NCBI RefSeq assembly: GCF_011045095.1
Contig: NZ_JAALDL010000002.1
Location: forward strand, 516,307 to 580,306
DNA: 64,000 nt
Source of the DNA: Grimontia sedimenti
GTDB lineage: Bacteria; Pseudomonadota; Gammaproteobacteria; Enterobacterales; Vibrionaceae
Direction: 5' to 3'
In this document: positions 1 to 8,446 of the stretch, one piece after another
Numbering within the stretch: the first letter of the stretch is position 1
Layout of the letters: each line of letters begins with the position of its first letter
Translations under genes and position numbers: made by a program
The notes under the pieces: generated by a model
Told to the model about the DNA's origin: nothing
What the model saw: the letters and a program-made list of their open reading frames with translations, nothing else
The model's database searches: none

Positions 1-53
1 GATGCTATGAAATCAGTTGAGCAATCATTGATAATTAGAGAGTGCTCATATTC

Positions 54-122
54 GAGATAACTAACATCTGTCAGCGCTTGCTGTGACAACAGTTTTATTG
101 ATAAGACAGGCTCAAACAACGG
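54..122 (-). repeat. Upstream segment duplicated at 3260-3329
   Basis: About 69 bases resemble 3260-3329 closely, with only a few substitutions and one or two small gaps. The shared core is CAGCGCTTG-TGTGACAA followed by AGTTTTA and TGA-AAGACA. The copy at 3260-3329 lies about 110 bases upstream of the RTX gene start at 3153, so the motif may be a promoter or regulator-binding region shared by a tandem family. Function is inferred from position only. Confidence 0.55.
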
Positions 123-342
123 ATCTATTGCAGATTCAGAATATAGTCAGCGAGCGGAATTAATAAGGTTGAAAGGCACAATGAATGAAGTGCCATTAGT
201 CAGATTATAAAAGGACTAGTTTCATACAGCCTCTCGGCAGCGTGTCCAGATAGTTAACACAGCTAGTTTTGGATATAGGAAGAACAGCACCATCCTTTCT
301 TTGGTTACCTGCCTGAATTCAGTCGTGACAAGCTTTCGGAAT

Positions 343-368
343 AAAAAAAGCCCGGCAAATGCCGGGCT
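343..368 (-). terminator. Rho-independent terminator of the first RTX gene
   Basis: On the minus strand, an 8-bp GC-rich stem (AGCCCGGC / GCCGGGCT) with a 4-base loop is followed by a run of seven T. It sits about 25 bases past the stop codon at 392. Confidence 0.85.
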
Positions 369-391
369 GAACAAATAGAGATGAGCGTCTC

Positions 392-3153
392 TTAAAAAAT
401 ATCGTTACCGTCTTGCGTGAAGTGTTCAGCATCGGTCCAGATAGTGATCGTTGAACCTGAGCTGTTCTCAAACACGTATGCATCCAGCTCGCCAACCTGG
501 GTATTCGTCAGACCCATGTAAGCAATCATGTCTGCAGACAGTTCTGCTGTTGGTGCAGCGTCTGAATCATAAGTCCAGCCTGCCGCTTCCAGGTTAAAGG
601 TGTCATCACCTGCGCCCAGGTATGCCACAAAACCATCCCAATCGCCCGGGTCAGTCAGAGACTCTGACTGGAACGGGTCAGACTGTGCACGGATAGCAAA
701 TGCATTCGCTGTAACAGTCTGGTCACCTTCATCAGCCACTACCGCCTCTACCTGAGTAATCGGCTTAGGACCGGACGTGATGCCGTAAGACTTCCCAGTT
801 AAGTCAACGTTCGCGTCACCCGTTACGATGAGTTGGTCGAAACCACGGTTACCGTTGTAAATGTTGCCGTTCTCGGTCAGGAAATCGACATCGGAGAAGT
901 CTTCCTGATCGAAGTACATGGTGTCATTACCTTCACTACCAATGTAGATATCAAGGCCTGCGCCACCGTCCAACACGTAGTCGTCATCGTAGCCAGCTTG
1001 CAGGTAGTCATTACCTTCACCACCGTAAAGCTCATCGCTACCATTACCGCCGCGCAGGATGTCGTCGCCTTTGCCACCGTAGATGATGTCGTCGCCGTTA
1101 CCACCTAACAGGGTGTCGTTACCTTCACCGCCGTAAATAACGTCGTTGCCTTCACCACCATTGATGTCGTCGTTACCCGCATCACCGTGAACAACATCGT
1201 TACCGTCGCCAGAACGGATGAAATCGTTACCGTCACCGCCGTAGATGGTGTCGTTGTCAGAGTAAAGCTTCTGCTGCTCAACAGTGATGGTGAATGTAGT
1301 GTCGTTGAAGTCTTTGTCACCCAGGTTCCAAAGGTCTTCCCACTTAGATGTATCACCATCTACTTTCTCGTGGTCTTTGCCATCGCCGTTTTCTGCCGCA
1401 TTAGAGACGTAAACGACTGAGCTAGAGGAACCTTGCGTGATGGTTGAGCTGGAACCTGAAAGATTCAGGTCAACAGATCCAACGTCGAAGCCTTTGCGGT
1501 CACCATTTGGAATCAGGAACATGCCGAAAGACACACCGCCTGATACATCGATATCAACGCTCAGTTCAGACACGTTTTTCACGTTATCTGCGATAACTTC
1601 TGCGCGGAGAATGTTACCGTTCGCGTCAACCACGTAGTAACCAATGCTGTTGTTGTACGCTGCACTGTGAGTAAAGTCGCTGACAGAGATAGTGACAGTG
1701 TCTTCGCCTTGCAGGTTGTAAACGGTTGCGCCGTCGACATTCTCGAGGTCGAAAGTTTTGCTCGCCTCGGAACCACCGTAGATGGTGTCGTCACCTTCGC
1801 CACCGTGGATTTCGTCGTCACCGTGCTCGCCGTAAATAGTGTCGTTACCCGCACCACCGTAGATGGTGTCGTTGTCGTCTTCTACGTTCACTTTTTGCTT
1901 CAGGGAAACGTTGTCGATCAACGCACCGTAGCTGTCTGAACGGCCTTCTGCTTCGAAGCGAACTGTGATGTAGTCAACACCTTGTGGCAGAACCACATCA
2001 GAAGAGAATGACTCATAGTGGTCGTTTGCCTGGGTGTTAGCGAAGTACTTGGAGTAAAGCACGTTGCCTGAACTGTCGAACACTTTCACTTCGAACTGGC
2101 TAGTTGAAGTGTCGCTGCCGCGGTAACGGTTTGCGTAGTCAAACGACAGATCCAGAACTACGTCGCCATCTGCTGCCAAGCCTGACACGTTCACATCTTG
2201 TTGAACCCAAGTGTTGCGATGGCTGTCTAGCTCCAGAACGGTGTTGGTCACATCATTCTGTGGTGTGCCACCAAACGTGCCCTGTTGCAGTTCGATTTTG
2301 TTAGTGCCCGGCGTGTACCAACCTGTTACTTGATGATCGTGGAACAATCCCCACTGGTTGGAAACGTTGTCGCCGTAAGTAAGCTCGAAGCCACCATTGA
2401 CCATCAGCTCACGCTCGCCTGCGCCAAAGCCTTTGTTACCGTAAATGGTATCGTCGCCTTCACCGCCTTTGATGGTGTCGTTACCTTCGCCGCCGTAAAG
2501 GGTGTCGTTGCCCTGACCGCCATCAATGTAGTCATTGCCTTCGAAACCGTTGATCTTGTCGTTCAGGCTGCCATTGGCATTATTGGTCAGAGACACGTTA
2601 TCGATTAGCGCGCCGTAGCTATCAGACTGACCTTTACCTTCGAAACGCAGTGTCACACCTGAGGTGCCTGCTGGTACTGAGAAGTCGACTTCAAAGTTGT
2701 GGTAGCTTTCGTTTGACTGGGTATTGTCGAAGTATTTGCTGTAAAGAACGTTACCGTCGTCGTCCATCACTTTTACTTCGAACTGGCTGGTCGAGTGGTT
2801 GTCGCCTTTATAGCGGTTTGCGTAATCAAAAGAGAGAGACAAAGAAGCATCGCCAGACGCTGTCAGACTGCTTACGTCTACGTCTTGCTGAACCCAGGTA
2901 TTACCTGTTGAATCCAGTTCAAGCACAGTGTTAGAAGATGAGTTAGCTGGCGTTCCGCCAAAGTCACCTTGTTGAAGTTCGATTTTCATGCTGCCCGGCG
3001 TGTACCAGCCTGCAACTTGGTGATCCTGGAACAGACCCCACTGATCGGATGAATCGTTACCCCAATCTTCGAAGTCACCATTCATCAACAGATTTTGATT
3101 ATTCTCATCACCATACAAAAATCTGCGTTAGTCGTTCCGTTGATCTCTGCCAT
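392..3153 (-). CDS. RTX-repeat secreted protein with two galactose-binding-like domains (frame break near start)
   Basis: Large acidic protein of about 920 residues, probably exported by a type I system because no Sec signal is visible. Numbering from a TTG at 3118: two similar ~170-residue domains (about 10-178 and 238-408, both with NGxFE, DNTQ/ANTQ and YGALIDNVSL) that resemble DUF642/galactose-binding folds; RTX nonapeptides GGxGxDxIY at about 185-230, 415-450 and 622-710; a DUF4114-like domain at about 455-612 (ends NLGDKDFND); and a C-terminal module (708-908) shared with the gene at 3608-5407. The natural start seems to be ATG 3153, preceded by an AAAGG ribosome site, giving MAEINGTTNADF. 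That frame breaks at a run of five T (3117-3121); one extra T would join it to LYGDEN. TTG 3118 has no ribosome site. Precise function is unknown; adhesion or matrix binding is inferred. Confidence 0.8.
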
Positions 3154-3259
3154 ACCTTTGTCCTCATCTTATTTGTTTGAAAAACGCCGATGAAGCTGTG
3201 GGAATCTACCACTCGTCTTCCTAACGCAATTTCTCGTTTACAAGTCTTTGCTTATATAT

Positions 3260-3329
3260 GAGATTGCTAACATTCATTCAGCGCTTGGTGTGACAAGAGT
3301 TTTAATGACAAGACACTCAAGAACAATGG
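3260..3329 (-). repeat. Upstream segment duplicated at 54-122
   Basis: Paralogous copy of 54-122, placed 5' of the RTX gene starting at 3153. See that entry for the shared core. A candidate control region, inferred from conservation and position. Confidence 0.55.
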
Positions 3330-3561
3330 TTTTGGAGCAAGATCACGCTAATCTCAGTAAGCGCGATTAGACCTTATTTAAACAGTGATGAGTTAAGTAT
3401 GAGTTTTCACCTAATCGAGGAACTAGAGCGGGGTTCAGTAGCAACATCACTGGAAATTTTCTGACGCGTTTTAAACAAAAGAGAGCAATTGCTCCAAGAA
3501 TTAGCCAAAAATTCGCCAAATCATATATGCAACGACAGAAACGATATTCAAAAGATGAGAA

Positions 3562-3587
3562 AGCCCGGCACAATCAAGTACCGGGCT
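3562..3587 (-). terminator. Terminator of the second RTX gene
   Basis: AGCCCGG / CCGGGCT stem with a 12-base loop, followed on the minus strand by a T-rich tract. The stem sequence matches that of the terminator at 343-368, in keeping with duplication of the two genes. Confidence 0.7.
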
Positions 3588-3607
3588 ATCATTACTAAGG
3601 CTCTGAA

Positions 3608-5407
3608 TTAGATGTTGTTACCGATAGATTTAACGATCTCAGCATCCGTCCAGATAGTGATTTTCTCGTCCGCATAGGTGAAAACATAAGCACGCAGCTC
3701 TGTCACCTGCGCGAAGCTCAAACCCATGAACTCAATCATCTCATTGGAAATGGCAACAGACGCTGATGCATTTGCATCGTAACTCCAGATACCAGCGTCA
3801 ACATTCAGTGTGTCGTTACCCGCACCAAGATGAGCAACAAAGCCGTTCCAATCGCCCGGATCAGTCAGAGAAGCAGACTGAAAGCCATCAGACTGAGCAT
3901 GGATTGCAAACGCATTGACGGTCACCGCCTGGTTTCCTTCAGCGCCAATCACTGCTTCAACCTGAGCAATAGGTTTAGGACCAGAGGTGATACCATATGA
4001 AACACCAGTGAGGTCTACGTTTGCATCACCAGTAACAATCAGTTGGTCAAAGCCACGATCACCGTTGTAGATGTTTCCGTTCTCAGTAAGGAAGTTCACA
4101 TCAGAAAAATCTTCCTGATCAAAGAACATGGTGTCGTTACCTTCACTACCGATGTAGATATCAAGGCCCGTTCCGCCATTCATGACAATGTCATCGTCAT
4201 AGCCCGCGTGCAGGACGTCGTTTCCTTCGTCGCCAAACAATGAATCATTGCCACCCGCACCGTACAGGGTGTCATTACCCGAACCGCCGTAAAGTACATC
4301 GTCGCCAGCACTGCCATTGATAGTGTCGTTACCTGCACCACCGTAAATGGTGTCGTTGCCTTTGAAGCCAGTAATGGTGTCATTGCCTGAACAGCCATGA
4401 AGAACATCGTCACCCGACGTACCATTAATTATTTGGTCAGACGCTGTGGTACCTTCCAAAACACGCATTGAACGTGGAGCTGAGAAATCCAGATTCTGGC
4501 CGTTTCGCGCACGTACATTTTCCAGTTGGCTGTTCGGCGTCACACAGTTGAAAACGCCTAAACGGTTGTAAGAAAGGTTGTCCCAATCTGACAGCATCAC
4601 TGCTGTGCCTTCTGATGGTTCAACACGCACTTCATGCGCTCGAATCCAGCTTGGCAGTGAGTAGCCTGAACGCTGCCCCACTGGCAGACAGTATCTCTCG
4701 CCGGTTTCTAGGCTCACGATACAGCCCAGTTTCTCGTTGCTAGCCACAACACGCATCGAGCGTGGTGCTGAGAAATCTAAGTTCTGGCCGTTGTAAGCAC
4801 GGACATTAGTCAGTTTCTGGTTTTCAACGGTACCTGGGAATACCGCTAAACGGTTATAGGAAAGGTTATCCCAGTCTGACAGCATGACAGCCGCCCCTTC
4901 AGACGCCTGAACATAAACCTCGTGAGATTTGATCCAGCTTGGGAGTGAGTAGCCTGAACGCTTACCCACAGGCAGACAGTAGCGCTCACCGGTTTGGAGG
5001 CTAACAATACAGCCCAGTTTGTCATTGCTGGCCACAACGCGCATAGAGCGTGGTGCTGAGAAGTCGAGGTTCTGGCCATTGTACGCACGAACATTGGTCA
5101 GTTCGCTGTTGGTGACAGTACCCGAGAATACCGCCAGTCGGTTGTACGAGAGATTATCCCAATCAGACAGCATCACTGCTGCACCTTCTTCCGCCTGGAC
5201 ACGAACCTCATGGGACTTGATCCAGCTTGGTAGTGAGTAGCCTGAACGCTGTCCCACCGGGAGACAATATTCAGCACCTGTTTCCAAGCTGACAATACAA
5301 CCTTTTGGCGTGCCCTCCGAAGACTCGTTTGCGTTTACTGCGCTGCTAATAGATACCGCAATAGATAGTCCTACTACCCATCTCAGCATGCTAAGTAACT
5401 TATTCAT
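3608..5407 (-). CDS. Secreted protein: three 96-residue repeats, RTX repeats and shared C-terminal module
   Basis: 599 residues. Residues 1-27 form a Sec signal peptide with a likely cut after VNA. Three near-identical units follow at about 36-126, 132-222 and 228-317 (period 96), each with GCIVSLxTGxxYCLPVG, SGYSLPSWI, MLSDWDNLSYNR and GQNLDFSAPRSMRV. The fold is unassigned; a beta/gamma-crystallin-like fold is possible because of the paired Cys and the DWDNLSYNR loop. RTX nonapeptides occupy about 328-400. Residues 401-599 match the C-terminus of the neighbouring 392-3153 product almost throughout (GLDIYIGSEGNDTM, FDQEDFSDV, LTENGNIYNG, GFDQLIVTGDANVDL, YGITSGPKPI). A Sec signal together with RTX repeats is unusual if type I export is assumed, and points to a Sec-plus-type II route or surface display. 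Function unknown. Confidence 0.8.
   Translation of the reverse strand: MNKLLSMLRWVVGLSIAVSISSAVNANESSEGTPKGCIVSLETGAEYCLPVGQRSGYSLPSWIKSHEVRVQAEEGAAVMLSDWDNLSYNRLAVFSGTVTNSELTNVRAYNGQNLDFSAPRSMRVVASNDKLGCIVSLQTGERYCLPVGKRSGYSLPSWIKSHEVYVQASEGAAVMLSDWDNLSYNRLAVFPGTVENQKLTNVRAYNGQNLDFSAPRSMRVVASNEKLGCIVSLETGERYCLPVGQRSGYSLPSWIRAHEVRVEPSEGTAVMLSDWDNLSYNRLGVFNCVTPNSQLENVRARNGQNLDFSAPRSMRVLEGTTASDQIINGTSGDDVLHGCSGNDTITGFKGNDTIYGGAGNDTINGSAGDDVLYGGSGNDTLYGAGGNDSLFGDEGNDVLHAGYDDDIVMNGGTGLDIYIGSEGNDTMFFDQEDFSDVNFLTENGNIYNGDRGFDQLIVTGDANVDLTGVSYGITSGPKPIAQVEAVIGAEGNQAVTVNAFAIHAQSDGFQSASLTDPGDWNGFVAHLGAGNDTLNVDAGIWSYDANASASVAISNEMIEFMGLSFAQVTELRAYVFTYADEKITIWTDAEIVKSIGNNI
4457..5302 (-). repeat. Three tandem 288-bp coding repeats
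   Basis: The DNA behind the three 96-residue units of the neighbouring secreted protein. The copies are highly similar at protein level; the third diverges most at its end (NCVTPNSQLENVRARN). They could recombine to change copy number. Confidence 0.8.
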
Positions 5408-5962
5408 AACCTATTGCCTTAATTTGAAGGATGTTTGTGTATCTTTGTTTTTGTTAGTGGGGCATGGTTACTGCTATTTGGCATAAGAACATGGTCAGGA
5501 AAGGTCTTTCTCTAACCCAAAAGATGTGTCGATCAACAATACGAATTTGAGGGAAACATCCTTGTGCGTTGCAAATACAAAATGCAGTTGTTCCAGTCAC
5601 ACACCGTGGGAATCAGTCATCGTTGCCGCTATCAACATCACCATGCTGTTTTATCAAACAGTCAGTGTTTTGATTCATTTTAGAGACATCTAAATAACAA
5701 GTTAGCCACGGTGTAAATGTTTTATACGCATTCAAATAGGTGAGCAAACAAGGGTTCAAAGGTTAATATAAATATCAAACCTAAGCATGAGATAAAAATT
5801 ATAACAAGATGATTTAAGATGGATGTTTTGGAGCAAAAGAATACCAAATATTAGTGAATTAGAATAAATTACGGAAAGCTTTATTAGGAATTCAATATTC
5901 ATGACATAAATATAAAACAAATTATCATTATATAGAATGTTAGAAATTACATTTAAACAATT
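5408..5962. other. AT-rich intergenic region
   Basis: About 550 bases upstream of the second RTX gene, strongly AT-rich, without a supportable gene. It probably carries the promoter of that gene. No similarity to the 54-122 / 3260-3329 segment is visible here, so the two RTX genes are likely controlled differently. Confidence 0.5.
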
Positions 5963-5994
5963 AAAAAGTACGATCGCTTAGATCGTACTTTTTT
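5963..5994 (-). terminator. Bidirectional-type terminator after the MATE gene
   Basis: AAAGTACGATC / GATCGTACTTT stem around a 5-base loop, with A and T tracts on the two sides. It follows the stop of the minus-strand MATE gene at 6014. Confidence 0.85.
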
Positions 5995-6013
5995 AATAGA
6001 TAGACCTCTGTTT

Positions 6014-7375
6014 TTATGTGGCTTTTTCAATAGTCAGATTGTTCACCCATTTATTGCCAAACACGCGTCTGATAGTGGGATATAACTTCACGATTTCTTC
6101 AGATGTCATCATCAAAAATACATACGGTAGCGGTAATTCCAACCACATCGCTGCGATGGCGGTCATTGGTACTGCCCATAGCCACTGGCAAACTGCGTCC
6201 ATGTTCATGCAAAATTTGGCATCACCACCTGCCCTGAGCACGCCCACAATCAAAGTAATATTGATGTTTCTGACTAAGGCACTGATAGCGAGAACAGGGA
6301 AACAAAGTGAGACCAATGCCAGCACATCGTCATTCACCTGCGTATATAGAGACAAAATATAGCTTTGCGCCATCAGGATAAGAGCCGATGCCATCAGTCC
6401 TGTTAACACAGCTGTTTTGAGTGCATACCTTGCGTATTTCTCGCTGGTTTCAAGCCTATTTGCACCAAGGGCATTACCCACAATAATCGCCGTCGCGCCT
6501 GACAAACCCGAGGCCACACATAAGGTAATGGCTTCAAGAGGAGAAATGATTGCCATTGCTGCCAGTTCATTTTCACCGATACGACCCATGATCAATTGAT
6601 ACGTAAAGATGCCGCCACTCCAGATAAGACTGCCAACAATCACAGGTGCAGTCACATTCACATATTTCTGGAAAGTGGATTTTCTGAACCTGAAATCAGC
6701 GGAGCCGAGAATCAACACCTTGTTGTAGAAAATAATGACCAGGAGAGACATGAACACACGGAACAAACGGGCGATCACGGTGCCCCATCCCGCTCCTGCT
6801 AACCCCATCGCAGGCAAACCAAAGTGACCGAAGATTAAGATGAAACTCAGTACAATATTCAGCGCGATTTCAATGAAGGACATGTAGAAGGTAGTTTGGG
6901 TTTTACCTAAAGCGCGCAGCGCGGCATCCATCGCAATTGAAGGACCTGCGACCAGAAGTGCAATACTGATGATTTGAAGGTATTCGGTTGCGAGCGCGGC
7001 TGTTTCACCTTCCACTTTAAACATGGCTGGCACCACTTCCGGTGATGTCCAACAGAACATGAAAATCAAAAACGACGCCAAAGACGCCACTAATGCGCCC
7101 AGCGCAAAGTTACGTCTCAATCCTTCTGCGTCATTGGCTCCCCAGTATTGGGCAAGTAGCACTCCCATACCGGTGCCTGTTCCCCAAATGAAAATACCCG
7201 TAAACCAAAATACACGAGCGCCAATACCCGAAGCTGCAACTTCTTCGGTACCCAACTGGCTAACCATTAGGTTGTCGATGAAACCGCCACTGCTAAATAA
7301 CAAACTTTGTAGAGCAAGTGGCAAGCCCAGAACCAACGCCCGTTTTAAGAAATAGGTGAAATTATCTTCTGACAT
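6014..7375 (-). CDS. MATE-family multidrug/Na+ antiporter
   Basis: 453-residue inner-membrane protein with about 12 hydrophobic segments. The early SSGGFIDNLMVSQLGTEEVAASG and the matching second-half SGATAIIVGNALGANRLE are typical of the two MATE (MatE) domains. MATE proteins export cationic drugs and toxic metabolites with Na+ or H+ exchange; the substrate here cannot be read from sequence. Start ATG 7375 is chosen because AAAGGAG lies five bases upstream; the frame stays open further upstream but without a ribosome site. Monocistronic: own terminator at 5963-5994, and a ~260-bp gap to the next gene. Confidence 0.9.
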   Translation of the reverse strand: MSEDNFTYFLKRALVLGLPLALQSLLFSSGGFIDNLMVSQLGTEEVAASGIGARVFWFTGIFIWGTGTGMGVLLAQYWGANDAEGLRRNFALGALVASLASFLIFMFCWTSPEVVPAMFKVEGETAALATEYLQIISIALLVAGPSIAMDAALRALGKTQTTFYMSFIEIALNIVLSFILIFGHFGLPAMGLAGAGWGTVIARLFRVFMSLLVIIFYNKVLILGSADFRFRKSTFQKYVNVTAPVIVGSLIWSGGIFTYQLIMGRIGENELAAMAIISPLEAITLCVASGLSGATAIIVGNALGANRLETSEKYARYALKTAVLTGLMASALILMAQSYILSLYTQVNDDVLALVSLCFPVLAISALVRNINITLIVGVLRAGGDAKFCMNMDAVCQWLWAVPMTAIAAMWLELPLPYVFLMMTSEEIVKLYPTIRRVFGNKWVNNLTIEKAT

Positions 7376-7635
7376 CGCATCTCCTTTTGCCGACTGACAT
7401 AGCCAGAGAGCCCCCGGCTTTTTGACTTTATTTTTGCCATTCTTTAAATAAAGTTTTTTATTTACTATACAGCACTTAACAAAAGGTGGGAGATGTAATC
7501 CCATGTAATTTATGGGCTATTGTTTTCGAGAATGGTCATCAAAAAGTGTTAGGAAGTAAACAGTCAACGCAGAAAACCAAACCGTAGACAGCATTTCATC
7601 GACTTCTGACTTCTAGCTGGGTGAGACTCTACGCT

Positions 7636-8133
7636 CTATTGCCCCGTTTCCAGGTGGATAAGATAAAGGCGCGTATCAAATTCCAACTGGTGGTAATCCG
7701 GCTCCATATGGCAACAAAGCTGATAGAAGGCTTTATTGTGGTCTTTCTCTTTCAAGTGAGCCAGCTCATGAACCACCAGCATACGAAGGAAAGGCTCCGG
7801 CGCGTCCTTGAACATCGATGCTATGCGGATTTCATTCTTGGCTTTCAACTTGCCGCCATGCGCCCGTGACACAAAGCTGTGAAGCCCAAGTGCATTGTTC
7901 ACGACATGGATTTTGCCGTCGTACGCCACTTTGCTGATCGGCGACGACTTCTTGAGATATTGGTTTTTTATCTCCTGCACGTAATCATAAAGCGCTTTTT
8001 CAGACTTGATGTTGTGTTTGTTTGGGTAGCGCTGTTCCAGCCACGCGCCGAGTTTGCCGGTTTCAATCAGGCGGGAAACTTGTTCAATAAGGTTTTCTGG
8101 GTAACCACCCAAATAACGAAGTGCAGGGTTCAT
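7636..8133 (-). CDS. YgjP-like (DUF45) zinc metallopeptidase
   Basis: 165 residues in the M48-like/YgjP family. The zinc site is visible as HELAHLKEKDHNKAF (HExxH plus a further His), followed by the conserved YQLCCHMEPDYHQLE. The family is compact and cytosolic; its physiological substrate is poorly known. The start is placed at ATG 8133 (MNPALRYLGGY) because conservation with Vibrio relatives begins there. The open frame continues upstream to 8277, but that part lies in the repeat element 8173-8438 and looks non-native. No strong ribosome site precedes 8133, and the element ends only about 40 bases upstream, so the native promoter may have been displaced. Confidence 0.8.
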   Translation of the reverse strand: MNPALRYLGGYPENLIEQVSRLIETGKLGAWLEQRYPNKHNIKSEKALYDYVQEIKNQYLKKSSPISKVAYDGKIHVVNNALGLHSFVSRAHGGKLKAKNEIRIASMFKDAPEPFLRMLVVHELAHLKEKDHNKAFYQLCCHMEPDYHQLEFDTRLYLIHLETGQ

Positions 8134-8172
8134 GCTTTTAGGGTCTATCGACTTTAGGTACTGCGCAGAGTA

Positions 8173-8438
8173 TATACCCAAATAACCTGAAGATGCAGGA
8201 TTCAGCGAGTTTGACTGGCGTTGTGATCGCGGCGTTCCTTTGTAGGTGTAGTCACCTCCATCAAAAAGGAACAACAACGAGCACGACGTCAGTCAACTCG
8301 CCCGGAGGGAGGGCCTCAATGCGCCCACTTCTTCGTTAAATTCCACGGAAACAGAACGACTATTCCTCGCGAAATTTACCTCGAATTGAACGCATTGATG
8401 ACCTCTGAATGCGAGCATCTTCAGGTTGTTTGGGTATA
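8173..8438. repeat. MITE-like element with ~24-bp terminal inverted repeats
   Basis: The ends match in inverted orientation: TATACCCAAATAACC at 8173 and the complement of TATACCCAAACAACC at 8438, extending through TGAAGATGC. Only one base differs in 24. The 266-bp unit has no coding content that looks real. It lies between the metallopeptidase start and the lacI-type stop codon (8447). A partial copy of the end (TACCCAAACAACCT) appears near 37751-37765, which fits a dispersed Vibrionaceae-type intergenic repeat. No target duplication was identified. Confidence 0.65.
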
Positions 8439-8446
8439 CACCGATA

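Larger units (their letters stand above)
1..391. other. Intergenic region at left edge
   Basis: No convincing coding region is visible here. The stretch holds a segment (54-122) that resembles the upstream region of the neighbouring RTX gene (3260-3329), and at its right end the terminator of that gene (343-368). The duplicated segment suggests that a related minus-strand gene lies just beyond the left edge, but that gene is not in view. Confidence 0.6.
3154..3607. other. Intergenic region between the two RTX genes
   Basis: Contains the probable promoter area of the 392-3153 gene, including the duplicated segment 3260-3329, and at its other end the terminator of the 3608-5407 gene. A short reading frame at 3367-3573 has no recognisable content and is not taken as a gene. 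Confidence 0.6.

Noticed and set aside
833-2608. Several plus- and minus-strand frames of 60-110 codons across the first RTX gene
   Set aside because: They are shadows of the GGxGxDxI repeats in other frames: low-complexity Val/Thr-rich translations with no ribosome sites.
3367-3573. 68-codon minus-strand frame between the RTX genes
   Set aside because: No ribosome site, no family features, and it ends upstream of a terminator region; probably chance.
8134-8277. N-terminal extension of the metallopeptidase (48 codons)
   Set aside because: It is encoded largely by the repeat element 8173-8438; conservation begins at MNPALRYLGGY.
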